The translations under genes and the position numbers were made by a program. The notes beneath the pieces were generated by a model. It was not told the origin of the DNA. It did no database searches and saw only the letters and a program-made list of their open reading frames with translations. Below are positions 55,301 to 62,814 of a DNA stretch of 64,000 nucleotides, piece after piece. Each line of letters starts with the position of its first letter. The stretch's first letter is position 1. Source of the stretch: Chryseotalea sanaruensis (GTDB lineage Bacteria; Bacteroidota; Bacteroidia; Cytophagales; Cyclobacteriaceae); NCBI RefSeq assembly GCF_003990915.1, contig NZ_BHXQ01000001.1, positions 1,031,948 to 1,095,947 on the forward strand, in the 5' to 3' direction.

Positions 55301-56870
55301 TGCGAATGGCCAGATCATGATAGACTATTTAAAAACCTTGTACAATTTTACAGGGATAATTGGTCTTACACCAACCTCTATCTACTTTGAAAATATTCAA
55401 ATGAAAGATGCCTTTAATAATAAAGGTAAGTTAGAAGGGGTAATCGCCCATCGCAATTTCAATAACATGCGTCTTAATATCTTTGGAAGCTTTGCCAACT
55501 TTATGGTACTGAACACCACTATAAAAGACAATGAGCTTTTTTATGGGCAGGCCTTTGCTACTGGAGAAGTGAATTTCTTTGGACCTGTTGCCAACCTGAA
55601 AATTTCTGCTACGGCTAAAACAGATCGAAATTCAAAAATATATATTCCGTTAAGTAGCTCTGGTTCTGTTGAGAAAAAAGAGTTTATCAGCTTCGTTAAC
55701 TTTAATGATACTACTCGTGCAAATACTGATATTGATAATCGCAAAAAACTTACTGGTGTTTCTATCGATTTAAATCTTGACATTACTGAAGATGCTTATT
55801 GCGAAATTATTTTTGATATTAAAGCAGGAGATATTATTCGCGGCCGTGGTAATGGCGACATTCGTTTACAACTCGACACTAAGGGTGAGTTTAGCATGTT
55901 TGGAGGCATTGTGTTCGAAGAAGGGGGATACAACTTTACATTATATAATTTAATTAATAAAGAATTTGATATTCAGAAGGGAAGCAGGATTACATGGTCG
56001 GGCGATCCATACCAAGGGCAAATGAGCATTAAGGCTGCTTATAATCAGTTGGCTTCAATTGCTCCTATTATTATCGATGCAGAGAATCAGAATGATCCGG
56101 TATTGAAGCGTAAATATCCACTACAGGTTTTACTTTCGTTGGAGGGTGCCATGCTATCGCCACAAATAAATTTTGATATTATTGCCCGTGATCTACCACA
56201 AACGGTAACACTGACCAACGGTATAAGTAAGCGTCTTGCTTTTGAGTTTGCCGCGTTTAAAACAAAGCTCGATGAGCAGGAGCTAAAGAAACAAGTATTT
56301 AGTTTGATCATTTTACGAAGGTTATCGCCTTTAAATGAAACAATCAGCACAACAGGTTCAGTTACGAATAGTGTGAGTGAATTACTATCTAATCAGTTAA
56401 GTTATTGGATGAGTCAGGTGGATGAAAACCTTGAGATTGATGTAGATCTGGGTGCTTTAGATGCTGAAGCTTTCAACACATTTCAGTTACGTTTATCATA
56501 CACATTTTTAAACGGACGCTTACGTGTTACGCGTGATGGTACTTTCACCAATCAAAATACTGCTACAGCTGGTGTGAATAATAATAGTACAGCTTCACTT
56601 GTTGGTGATTGGACAGTTGATTACTTATTAACGGCTGATGGCAAATTTAAAATGCGCATGTATAATCGCACCAATGCTAATGCTTTGTTGAATGCCCTTA
56701 ACAACCAAAATGCTATTACTACCGGTGTAAGTATTCAACACACACAAAGTTTTAATACGTTAAGTGATTTATGGCGCTCTGCCAGAGAACGGAGAGAGGA
56801 AAATACTGAAGATCTGGAGGTGAATGAAGAAGCCATTTTGAAAGAGGAAGATGGAGGCACTGAGGAATAG
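52308..56870 (+). CDS. tamB: TamB-like translocation and assembly module protein
   Basis: 1520 residues. An N-terminal membrane anchor (VFAYSVTGLIFLILSSFLLL, about 13-32) is followed by a very long beta-rich AsmA/TamB taco-like region and the conserved TamB C-terminal domain (about 1180-1470: GDIRLQLDTKGEFSMFGGIVFEEGGYNF, LQVLLSLEGAMLSPQINFDI). The protein bridges inner and outer membranes for barrel-protein assembly or lipid transport. No tamA is beside it. The downstream gene starts 13 bp later. Confidence 0.92.
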   Translation: MNAQIIKNRLRKVFAYSVTGLIFLILSSFLLLQAPPVQQKLIDRYLGELQEVTGFPTTIKSFKMLWFDRLELENLLIEDTEQNKMIAVERLRINFKLFEMLRGKYVNIDGIVVDKADVFLNNIQETDSTDDLNINIFIDRINKKYGGKGNGGASPVINVGEAILQNSSFRYNDGATDTLSGFDYHHFTIDITDVSLDKFMIVGDTIEFDVASIVAKDRQTQLRVNSFSTFFRISQKAMEFYNLKADIGKSYIADTIVFLYESQRDLNRFNDAVKIQAHLEKIKLHPQDLELFAKGASKLDLPLEVSGNFNGKVKKFVLSDMLLQTGNSELRGELSMDGLPYIDETFIEIDLENSNLRFEDLSFALNNEVIEKLSPLGATNLNGQFLGYVSDFVANASIQTRLGNIKSDINLKINETNNERSTYSGNLSLINFDLGTYLNDTLNFQKISLAGKIKGSGLTMSTADFLLNANVSSIGIRNYNYQNIYTDARFAKEFFSGKIGIDDAHAKINLVGSLDLRKGINEIKMQGKIDTLDFHKILLSKEVLSLSTEINIDTKGFELDSLIGSAVFENAEIHYKERSLALQSVDIFAARQKELHELSVRTDLISASAKGNFNFSDLFIDLQGLVTELNLNIKNDSLRIAEYYKSERRSLKDYAVSLDVLIKDATPVATLLGINFSLSPNVNIEGSFTKGITTIFNAYSKIPKLQYDNFIFENTNIDINTSKLKDSTAVLAMAFIQSDKQSLEGIATKDLITEVIWNKNHIDFSLDLDQEKLNNNVRLRGTVDFSDSTYIHLKNSTFQLLDKTWKVNEETLVSQKGSDWHLEQVGFFHDEQRINLQGMISNKKDEPLFVSLRNIDLNGFESIISEKLSGLVNADLTFRDLYNEPTLENKVDVRDLTVNDFLVGDIIGNNQWNSEENKFLVDFMVNRMGIEAINLKGYYDPTNKVSPLNVLAVLNQANLKLAEPILRGIFSQIDGTLTGEFAIRGTVNKPLIRGSGKVANGQIMIDYLKTLYNFTGIIGLTPTSIYFENIQMKDAFNNKGKLEGVIAHRNFNNMRLNIFGSFANFMVLNTTIKDNELFYGQAFATGEVNFFGPVANLKISATAKTDRNSKIYIPLSSSGSVEKKEFISFVNFNDTTRANTDIDNRKKLTGVSIDLNLDITEDAYCEIIFDIKAGDIIRGRGNGDIRLQLDTKGEFSMFGGIVFEEGGYNFTLYNLINKEFDIQKGSRITWSGDPYQGQMSIKAAYNQLASIAPIIIDAENQNDPVLKRKYPLQVLLSLEGAMLSPQINFDIIARDLPQTVTLTNGISKRLAFEFAAFKTKLDEQELKKQVFSLIILRRLSPLNETISTTGSVTNSVSELLSNQLSYWMSQVDENLEIDVDLGALDAEAFNTFQLRLSYTFLNGRLRVTRDGTFTNQNTATAGVNNNSTASLVGDWTVDYLLTADGKFKMRMYNRTNANALLNALNNQNAITTGVSIQHTQSFNTLSDLWRSARERREENTEDLEVNEEAILKEEDGGTEE

Positions 56871-56883
56871 CACTAACTCCGCC

Positions 56884-57783
56884 ATGTTACTATCATCTTT
56901 TGTAAGGAAAGGATTATTATTCTTTCTGCTTACTTGTTTGTCTATTCATATTAGCAAAGCTCAATTCCTTTTAAATGACAGTATTTCGTATCAACCAAAA
57001 AAATTAACCACACTTGGTATATCTGCTGGTGCTGTTTATGGGGTAAGTATGTTTGCTTTGAATGAAGCCTGGTATAAGGAAAATAAAAGAGAAGAGTTTC
57101 ACTTCTTTAATGATGCAGCTGAGTGGAAGCAGGTGGACAAGGCAGGACACTTTTATACAGCCTTCTATTTAAGTGCTCTTAGCGCTCAATCCATCAACCA
57201 ATGTGGTGTAAAGGCAAAGAAGTCGGCTTTACTTGGTAGTTTAGCCGGGTTTGTATTGATTTCTTCTATCGAAATATTTGATGGCTACTCAGAAGCTTAT
57301 GGTGCATCGGTAAGTGACTTAATTGCTAATGCCGGTGGTAGTGTATTTTATTGGTGGCAGCAAAATCATTGGCAAGAGTTACGTCTGCAACCTAAATTTT
57401 CCTTTCATCGTACGCCTTTTGCGCCACTCAGACCTGCTGTGTTGGGTGAAAATATTCCTACTGAAATTTTAAAAGATTATAATGGGCAAACCTATTGGCT
57501 ATCGGCAGACATGGATAAATTTATGCGTTTTCCTAAATGGTTGAACCTTGCAGTTGGGTATGGCGCGCATAGTATGTTGTATGCCAGAGATGCAACAAAT
57601 ACAGCGAATGGCTATGATCCCTACAGGCAGTATTACTTGTCGGTAGATTTTGATCTGACAGCCATTGAAACAGATTCAAAGTTTGTAAGAGGTTTAATCA
57701 AGGCATTGTCAGTTATTAAGTTGCCAGCTCCTGCCCTTGAAATGAGTAAAAAGGGTGTGAAATTTCACCCGTTATATTTTTAA
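56884..57783 (+). CDS. DUF2279-family exported protein
   Basis: 299 residues from ATG at 56884, which gives a standard signal peptide (LLFFLLTCLSIHISKA). The earlier in-frame ATG at 56851 lies inside tamB. DUF2279 features are FHFFNDAAEWKQVDKAGHFYTAFYLS, EIFDGYSEAYGASVSDLIANAGGSVFYW and YWLSADMDKFMRFPKWLNLAVGYGAHSML. Such proteins often follow tamB/tsaD in Bacteroidota and are outer-membrane associated. Function unknown. Confidence 0.82.
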   Translation: MLLSSFVRKGLLFFLLTCLSIHISKAQFLLNDSISYQPKKLTTLGISAGAVYGVSMFALNEAWYKENKREEFHFFNDAAEWKQVDKAGHFYTAFYLSALSAQSINQCGVKAKKSALLGSLAGFVLISSIEIFDGYSEAYGASVSDLIANAGGSVFYWWQQNHWQELRLQPKFSFHRTPFAPLRPAVLGENIPTEILKDYNGQTYWLSADMDKFMRFPKWLNLAVGYGAHSMLYARDATNTANGYDPYRQYYLSVDFDLTAIETDSKFVRGLIKALSVIKLPAPALEMSKKGVKFHPLYF

Positions 57784-57978
57784 GCAACAGCAACTCTGCA
57801 AAGCTTGATTTTCCTGATTCGTTGTAATGACTTTGCCTAAATGACTACTTGAAGGAAGACTCACTCCCACCTCTAATACCGTTTTAGGAGATCCTTGTTT
57901 ATTTTTAATTGCATTTTCTATTTTATAAGCTTAAAAAAAACTATCTTCCATTACTTCTTTCATCCAAATCAACCATTT

Positions 57979-58377
57979 ATGAACCTCTTCAAATTTATAA
58001 AGCAGTATATAGACGATATTGGTGGTCAGTTTACAGATTATGACCACACAAAGGCTGTGGTAGTTGTTCCCATTGGTAAAAATCGATTTCAGACAGTTCT
58101 GGCTATTGTAAAACCCAGCCAGTTATCCGGGAAAGATTTGGCTGTGTTTACCTCTAAGGTTTGCGAATTTACCTCTACCATTAACGCCAGAGAAATTCTG
58201 GAGGAAAATGCCATGTTTGATTATAGTAAGTTTATGATTGAGGATGGATACCTTAAGATTGAGGCATCGTGTCCTGCCGGAAATGTTACCGAGGAACAGG
58301 TAAAAGAGATGTTGCAAGAGGTGGCTACTATGTCGGACAAGTTTGAAATGGAATTAACCGGACAGGATGTTTTTTAA
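57979..58377 (+). CDS. Conserved cytoplasmic protein of unknown function
   Basis: 132 residues from ATG at 57979 (MNLFKFIKQYIDDIGGQFTD); the frame stays open to 57895 but the extra stretch is Phe-rich and non-conserved in character. The mixed alpha/beta composition (VVVVPIGKNRFQTVLAIVKPS, YLKIEASCPAGNVTEEQVKEML) resembles small sensor or chaperone-like folds. No family is recognised. It is the last ordinary gene before the recombinase and cassette array. Confidence 0.65.
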   Translation: MNLFKFIKQYIDDIGGQFTDYDHTKAVVVVPIGKNRFQTVLAIVKPSQLSGKDLAVFTSKVCEFTSTINAREILEENAMFDYSKFMIEDGYLKIEASCPAGNVTEEQVKEMLQEVATMSDKFEMELTGQDVF

Positions 58378-58391
58378 TAATTATTTGCTTT

Positions 58392-58410
58392 CATTGATAA
58401 ACTATCAATG
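58392..58410. terminator. Short hairpin after the 57979 gene
   Basis: CATTGATA and TATCAATG form an 8-bp stem with loop AAC, 14 bp after the preceding stop codon. No strong T-run follows, so termination is only likely. Confidence 0.4.
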
Positions 58411-58443
58411 AAGTTTAGTGATATCGGAATAAAATAGCGACTC

Positions 58444-58525
58444 ACTTGATTTCTTGATGCATATTAATTGGCCTCACTCCTACCTCTCTTCTGCTGAGAG
58501 AGATTGTGGTATCAAGAAATCAAGT
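58444..58525. repeat. 15-bp perfect inverted repeat upstream of the recombinase gene
   Basis: ACTTGATTTCTTGAT at 58444-58458 is the exact reverse complement of 58511-58525. Each arm holds two CTTGAT half-sites spaced by 2 bp, making four in all. The 52-bp interior has a smaller CTCTC/GAGAG hairpin. It lies 116 bp before the recombinase start and may be a regulator or recombinase binding region; no gene is inside. Confidence 0.6.
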
Positions 58526-58554
58526 AAATAAATAAGGTTTCTTATTTATTTTTG
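58526..58554 (+). promoter_or_regulatory. AT-rich hairpin overlapping a TATTTTTG promoter box before the recombinase
   Basis: AAATAAATAAG and CTTATTTATTT (58526-58536 and 58541-58551) form an 11-bp stem with loop GTTT. The right arm overlaps TATTTTTG at 58547-58554, a match to the Bacteroidota -7 box TAnnTTTG. No good -33 element is visible at the expected spacing, so promoter strength is doubtful. Confidence 0.4.
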
Positions 58555-58640
58555 TGCAAATATTGAATTTCTCTATATTGTTTTGATTTAGTGCCCCGTA
58601 TTAATAATTAAATACTAGTGTTACCTAATACGATGGGCTT

Positions 58641-59861
58641 ATGTACGATCAATTTTTTGATGCCAAACCTGCAGGTGTACGGTTAGAAAAACTCTTCCAC
58701 CGCGATTTAAACTGCATTGCTATCCACTTCCCTTATGATGGTTATTTAATTACGGTTACCAAACAAATAGAAGGTATACTGTTTAGTAAAACACATCGCT
58801 GTTGGTATGTGCCTGACCAAGCTGGTTTACTTAAAAATTTAATAGCTCATTTTAAGCGTCACAATGTTGAAGTTGATTATTCGAGTATTAACAAAGCTTC
58901 TGAATTACTCAAGGATACTGATGTATCGATTGACAAACAACAAGCTACGAAAATAATTTCTCTCCCACCAGTAGAAAAACCTGAGACCAAAAAACTCCGC
59001 GCCTTAAATGAAGAACAACAAATAGTGCTTCGCATGATAGAGCAAAAGTTGCATCTTAAAGGCTACACGAGTAATACCACGAAAACATATCTTTTTCAGT
59101 TTAAGGAATTCATGCATTTTTATGCCAATTCGTATCCTATTGGACTTACCGATATTGACATACGCAATTACTTACTTTACCTCGTAGAGAAGAAAAAAGT
59201 AAGCAAGTCGACACAAAACCAAGCCATAAACGCCATTAAGTTTTTCTATGAAATTGTAATGGGGCAAGTAAGACAAACATATTACATAGAACGCCCCATG
59301 AAAGACAGGCCGTTGCCGCAGGTGTTAAGCGAAGAAGAAGTAGTGTCGATCATTCAACATGCAGGGAATATAAAACACACCACCATGCTGATGTTGATTT
59401 ATGCTGCCGGTTTAAGACGGAGTGAGCTGATAAATCTTAAACCTGGTGATGTGGATATGGATCGCTTAACCGTTTTTATTCGTGGTGGCAAGGGGCGCAA
59501 AGACAGGCAAAGTATATTGGCCAAACAGATGATACCGATGCTGAAAGAATATATGAAGCAATACAGACCTAAGCGATGGCTCTATGAGGGTAAAGATGGG
59601 GAGCGTTACTCTGCAGCGAGTATGCAGATGGTATTAAAGAAGGCTGTGGAGCGAGCGGGAATAAAGAAGCATGTTAAGCTACATACTTTGAGACATTCTT
59701 TTGCTACGCACTTGCTCGAGTCGGGCACTTCTACACGCTACATCCAAACTTTGCTGGGTCATGAGTCGTCAAGGACCACCGAAATATATACTCAGGTTAG
59801 CCGTTTCGCATTGGATAAAATCAAGAGTCCACTAGATAACATTCTCCGTCTCGACAAATAG
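58641..59861 (+). CDS. Tyrosine recombinase adjacent to the cassette array
   Basis: 406 residues. The N-terminal ~90 residues form a Bacteroidota-type extra domain (CIAIHFPYDGYLITVTKQI, SKTHRCWYVPDQ). A SAM-like core-binding domain spans about 125-215 and the catalytic domain about 225-395. Catalytic residues are visible: Arg259 in AAGLRRSEL, His348 and Arg351 in HTLRHSFATHLLESG, His374 in LLGHESS and Tyr383 in IYTQVSR. The end KIKSPLDNI resembles both Xer-like Bacteroidota integrases and IntI tails. The ~20-residue insertion before HTLRH that marks IntI is absent (only YRPKRWLYEGKDGERYSAAS lies there). The gene ends 112 bp before the first cassette junction and points the same way as the cassettes; the link to them is inferred from position. 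Confidence 0.88.
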   Translation: MYDQFFDAKPAGVRLEKLFHRDLNCIAIHFPYDGYLITVTKQIEGILFSKTHRCWYVPDQAGLLKNLIAHFKRHNVEVDYSSINKASELLKDTDVSIDKQQATKIISLPPVEKPETKKLRALNEEQQIVLRMIEQKLHLKGYTSNTTKTYLFQFKEFMHFYANSYPIGLTDIDIRNYLLYLVEKKKVSKSTQNQAINAIKFFYEIVMGQVRQTYYIERPMKDRPLPQVLSEEEVVSIIQHAGNIKHTTMLMLIYAAGLRRSELINLKPGDVDMDRLTVFIRGGKGRKDRQSILAKQMIPMLKEYMKQYRPKRWLYEGKDGERYSAASMQMVLKKAVERAGIKKHVKLHTLRHSFATHLLESGTSTRYIQTLLGHESSRTTEIYTQVSRFALDKIKSPLDNILRLDK

Positions 59862-59973
59862 AGTACTAAACAAAAAATATATACGCCATTTTGAATGATT
59901 TAAGGCATTTACAAGCTATTTTCAAGGGATTTTACATAAATGATATTAATTTAACACCTGTACATACACAAAC

Positions 59974-59980
59974 GTTGGCA
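59974..59980 (+). other. attI-like junction where the cassette array begins
   Basis: The G^TTGGCA at 59974-59980 is the left boundary of cassette 1. GTTGGCAATA here is the exact reverse complement of TATTGCCAAC just before the first attC palindrome (60567-60576). No palindrome precedes it, as expected of a simple attI rather than an attC. It lies 112 bp after the recombinase stop. In 59862-59997 no convincing promoter for the cassettes was found. Confidence 0.7.
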
Positions 59981-59997
59981 ATAATTGGTTTAAGAAA

Positions 59998-60561
59998 ATG
60001 AAATACGTATTAATAATACTGTCACTCCTGACAACAACATCCTATGGACAAGGTGATCTTATTAACCAAAGAGAAAAGGAAAGACTTGAAATTGAAAAAA
60101 AATCAGAAGTTGAAAAAAGTAAAATAATCGTGTTAGTTAAAGTCAAAGGACAATCTGAATTAAAAATCGTGATAAATGAAAATTGGCCCAGAGACATTGA
60201 GACAACTTACAATATTCTTAAAAATGAACAAGGACAGATTATTTACGTTGGAGAATTTCCGATAAGTGAAAGCGGTGATTGGAATTTAGAACTAATGCAT
60301 TATTTCTCACAGAATGGACAATTAATAGCATTTGAAAAGAGACTCTCCTATTTTAATGAGGAATGTACAGATGGGGCTGTTGATGAGACGGTAATTGAAT
60401 TGTATGACTCTAATTTTAAAGTAATTAAACTGACTAAAAAGCAGACAGATAACGAAGGAAAAGAACTAAAGGTAAATTACTGTGAACATGGTTACGATTG
60501 GACTTTTGAAAAAAGACCGACAGTAAAAGAATTTGCTAACCTAAAAAAAATTAGAGTCTAA
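59998..60561 (+). CDS. Cassette 1 gene: exported protein of unknown function
   Basis: 187 residues, signal peptide (YVLIILSLLTTTSYGQ), then a charged helix (REKERLEIEKKSEVEKSK) and a strand-rich domain with two later cysteines (FNEECTDG, NYCEHGYDW). No family is recognised. The ATG lies 24 bp inside the cassette junction at 59974, and the stop is 8 bp before the terminal R'' box, a tight packing typical of integron cassettes. Confidence 0.75.
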   Translation: MKYVLIILSLLTTTSYGQGDLINQREKERLEIEKKSEVEKSKIIVLVKVKGQSELKIVINENWPRDIETTYNILKNEQGQIIYVGEFPISESGDWNLELMHYFSQNGQLIAFEKRLSYFNEECTDGAVDETVIELYDSNFKVIKLTKKQTDNEGKELKVNYCEHGYDWTFEKRPTVKEFANLKKIRV

Positions 60562-60569
60562 CCAACTAT

Positions 60570-60698
60570 TGCCAACAATAGCTACATGTCATGCCGCGTG
60601 ACAGTTTGCCAATTACACACAAACTACTAACTTCGTTACTTAACGTTGGAATTATACGGGCTTCGATAAGCGGCACGCCATGTAGCCCAGCGTTAGGC
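60570..60698 (+). other. attC site 1 (end of cassette 1)
   Basis: 129-bp imperfect palindrome. Left R'' box GCCAAC followed by AATAGCTACATG, right arm CATGTAGCCCAGC followed by the R' box GTTAGGC at 60692-60698 (junction G60692^T60693). GCTACATG/CATGTAGC and GCCGC/GCGGC form the stem. The AACAAT...AGCGTTAG layout is that of canonical attC sites. Confidence 0.85.
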
Positions 60699-61131
60699 AC
60701 AAGGCGGTTGAAGTGCTTCGTAAGACAGTGACGACTAAACGACCACCACCCTACTTCGGTTGACTTTAGTATAGCTAACAACTTCTGGTTGACATTAAAA
60801 CCATCGTGTGACTTTGATTCAACTAAAAACCACTTGTGAATCAAAACCAATTCGCAACGACTTAGTTGTAAACGTTAAATAGTTCTTCGTTTTACATTGT
60901 TGACACAGGACGGACTCGTCTTGACTAACGACCTCGATTTGACCTGTGACTGTAACCGTATAACGACAACAATTTCGACTCACTTAACGTAGGACGAATC
61001 CGCCCAGTGCCTAACAATAGCTACATTCCATGCCGCATGATAGTTTGCCAATTACACACAAACTACTAACTTCGCTTTGTACCGTTGGAAACAAACGTGC
61101 TTCGCTAAGCGGCACGTCATGTAGCCCAGCG
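60693..61131 (+). other. Cassette 2: 439-bp cassette without an evident gene
   Basis: Bounded by junctions at G60692^T60693 and G61131^T61132. Its left GTTAGGCAC is the reverse complement of GTGCCTAAC at 61007-61015. The body (60699-61006) has no ATG on the plus strand and only short open frames on either strand. It contains five TTGAC pentamers (60760, 60789, 60900, 60921, 60939), whose meaning is unknown. An apparently identical copy is cassette 6 (63449-63887). It could carry a regulatory RNA or promoter, or be a decayed gene. Confidence 0.75.
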
Positions 61132-61137
61132 TTAGCA
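61009..61137 (+). other. attC site 2 (end of cassette 2)
   Basis: 129-bp palindrome with R'' GCCTAAC (61009-61015) and R' GTTAGCA (61131-61137). Same architecture as attC1 but more diverged inside (ATTCCATGCCGCATGAT, CTTTGTACCG). Identical to the site at 63765-63887 up to the junction. Confidence 0.85.
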
Positions 61138-61179
61138 GCAATTTCACGAATAAGACAACGTGACCAACAAAATAACAGC

Positions 61180-61869
61180 ATGAAAGTGAGACTAATTGTA
61201 TATAAATTTATTAGAACGAGAACGACAGTTTTGTTCTGTCTACACTTCCTCATACTGACTGAGACATTCGCACAAAGTACATTAAACGATTCTTTAATAA
61301 CACAACTACATCTGATTCGTGAGGACGACCAAAAATATAGAGCACAACTCGAATCAATTCAAACAAACTATGGCTGGGAATCAAAGGAAATGAAAGACTT
61401 GTGGAAAATTATTGAGAAAAAGGACTCTTTGAATTTAATCAAAATAGAAGCAATTCTTGGCAAGTATGGTTGGCTAGGATCTGAAATAATCGGAGAATCT
61501 GGAAATTCCACATTGTTTTTAGTAATACAACATTCGGACATAGAAACGCAAGTGAAATACTTACCTATGATGAGAGATGCTGTAAAAAATGGAAAAGCAA
61601 AAGCGAGTAGTCTAGCACTACTAGAGGATCGTGTAGCATTGCGCTTAGGGAACAAGCAGATTTATGGTTCTCAAGTCTCTTGGAATATGAAGACCAATGA
61701 ATATTATATTTTACCTCTTGACGACCCTGACAACGTGGATAAAAGACGTGCGGCTGTAGGACTTCAACCGCTCGGGGACTATGTGAGTAATTGGAACTTA
61801 AAATGGGACATAGAACAATACAAAAAAGACTTGCCAAAAATTGAAGCATTACAAAAAAAGGAGAAATGA
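61180..61869 (+). CDS. Cassette 3 gene: exported DUF6624-like protein
   Basis: 229 residues from ATG at 61180; the frame extends upstream into attC2 but that part is palindrome sequence. Signal peptide TVLFCLHFLILTETFAQ, then helices (REDDQKYRAQLESIQTNYGW, IEAILGKYGWLG) and the DUF6624-type core ALLEDRVALRLGNKQIYGSQ followed by YYILPLDDPDNVDKRRAAVGL. Function unknown. It starts 48 bp after the junction and ends 6 bp before R''. The pattern QTNYGW/LGKYGWLG hints at a small internal repeat. Confidence 0.8.
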   Translation: MKVRLIVYKFIRTRTTVLFCLHFLILTETFAQSTLNDSLITQLHLIREDDQKYRAQLESIQTNYGWESKEMKDLWKIIEKKDSLNLIKIEAILGKYGWLGSEIIGESGNSTLFLVIQHSDIETQVKYLPMMRDAVKNGKAKASSLALLEDRVALRLGNKQIYGSQVSWNMKTNEYYILPLDDPDNVDKRRAAVGLQPLGDYVSNWNLKWDIEQYKKDLPKIEALQKKEK

Positions 61870-61875
61870 AAATGC

Positions 61876-62004
61876 TGCTAACAATAGCTACATGTCATGC
61901 CGCGTGACAGTTTGCCAATTACGCACAAACTACTAAATTCGTTACTTAACGTTGGAATCATACGGGCTTCGAAAAGCGGCACGCCATGTAGCCCAGCGTT
62001 GTGT
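61876..62004 (+). other. attC site 3 (end of cassette 3)
   Basis: 129-bp palindrome, R'' TGCTAAC (61876-61882), R' GTTGTGT (61998-62004). GCTGCTAAC at 61874-61882 is the reverse complement of GTTAGCAGC at the cassette 3 start (61131). Differs from attC1 at only a few positions. Confidence 0.85.
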
Positions 62005-62060
62005 GCAATTTTTTCGGGACAGATTTGACCACTCCAACAAATCGGACTTCTTGACAACGA

Positions 62061-62804
62061 ATGAAGCAATTTAGAAAATCATATTACAATAATGAGTGGT
62101 ATGAATACTCTAATATGATTAAGCGTAGGGACAACTACAAATGCCTGAAATGCGGACGCGGAGAACCTAATGTTATACTTCAGACACATCACAAGATGTA
62201 TAAACCAAGACTGAAACCTTGGGAATATCCAGCAAGTGACTGCTTGACCCTTTGTAAAGGCTGCCATTCAAAAGAACATGGATTAGTTGAACCTGACAGC
62301 GGCTGGACACTTGTTTCAATTGACGACTTAGGCGGTTTAGATGGAATTTGTGAACGAAAAGGTTGCGGGACTGAAATTAGATATGAACACATCACTTATC
62401 ATCCTAATTGGGGTTACAAATCAGTTGGGAGTACTTGCGTTGAACATTTGACAAGGGAAGACCAATTTTTAAGTCAAGAGGTACTTAAAGTTTTTAAAAA
62501 CATAAGTGGATTTATTAATACATCTGTATGGGAGAATGGAGTTACAAAAAATGGAAAACATTTTACCTACACGACTTATTCACATCATCAAATTCGGATA
62601 TATGGTAAGGGGACATATTTTTCTTATCAAATTGCATTAAAACGAAAAGGCGAAAGATGGTTTGACTATGGAGAATTTATTCAAGCAAAGAACAAGACTT
62701 TGGACCAAGTTAAAGAACTTGGATTTATTGTTCTTAAAGGACTAATTACCAATGACGAAACTGAAAAAGAGTTATTAAGGAATATCTACTCAAGAATTAG
62801 GTAA
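62061..62804 (+). CDS. Cassette 4 gene: HNH nuclease with second cysteine/histidine-rich domain
   Basis: 247 residues. Residues 1-75 form an HNH domain: MIKRRDNYKCLKCG, LQTHHKMYKPRLKPWEYPAS and LTLCKGCHSKEHG, with the CxxC pair, HH core and CxxCH pair. Residues about 90-130 (LDGICERKGCGTEIRYEHITYHPNWG, GSTCVEHLT) form a second Cys/His-rich, zinc-binding-like module. A C-terminal domain follows. HNH nucleases are frequent in mobile and anti-phage contexts. It begins 63 bp after the junction and ends 10 bp before R''. Target and role are unknown. Confidence 0.82.
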   Translation: MKQFRKSYYNNEWYEYSNMIKRRDNYKCLKCGRGEPNVILQTHHKMYKPRLKPWEYPASDCLTLCKGCHSKEHGLVEPDSGWTLVSIDDLGGLDGICERKGCGTEIRYEHITYHPNWGYKSVGSTCVEHLTREDQFLSQEVLKVFKNISGFINTSVWENGVTKNGKHFTYTTYSHHQIRIYGKGTYFSYQIALKRKGERWFDYGEFIQAKNKTLDQVKELGFIVLKGLITNDETEKELLRNIYSRIR

Positions 62805-62814
62805 AAAAAACTGC

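Noticed and set aside
58641..59861. Housekeeping XerC or XerD
   Set aside because: The ~120-residue N-terminal extension and the position beside the array differ from chromosomal Xer proteins (about 300 aa); it is left as an array-linked recombinase.
58641..59861. Canonical IntI integron integrase
   Set aside because: The additional segment before HTLRHSF that defines IntI is missing.
60566..60850. Minus-strand frame of 94 codons, with near-identical frames at 61011-61253, 61878-62069 and 63322-63606
   Set aside because: All are translations of the attC palindromes (shared NAGLHGVP...SLCVIGKLS text), begin at TTG or inside cassette bodies and cross cassette boundaries, so they are not genes.
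61030..61179. Upstream extension of the cassette 3 gene to 61030
   Set aside because: The extension lies in attC2 itself; the ATG at 61180 gives a proper signal peptide and lies inside the cassette.
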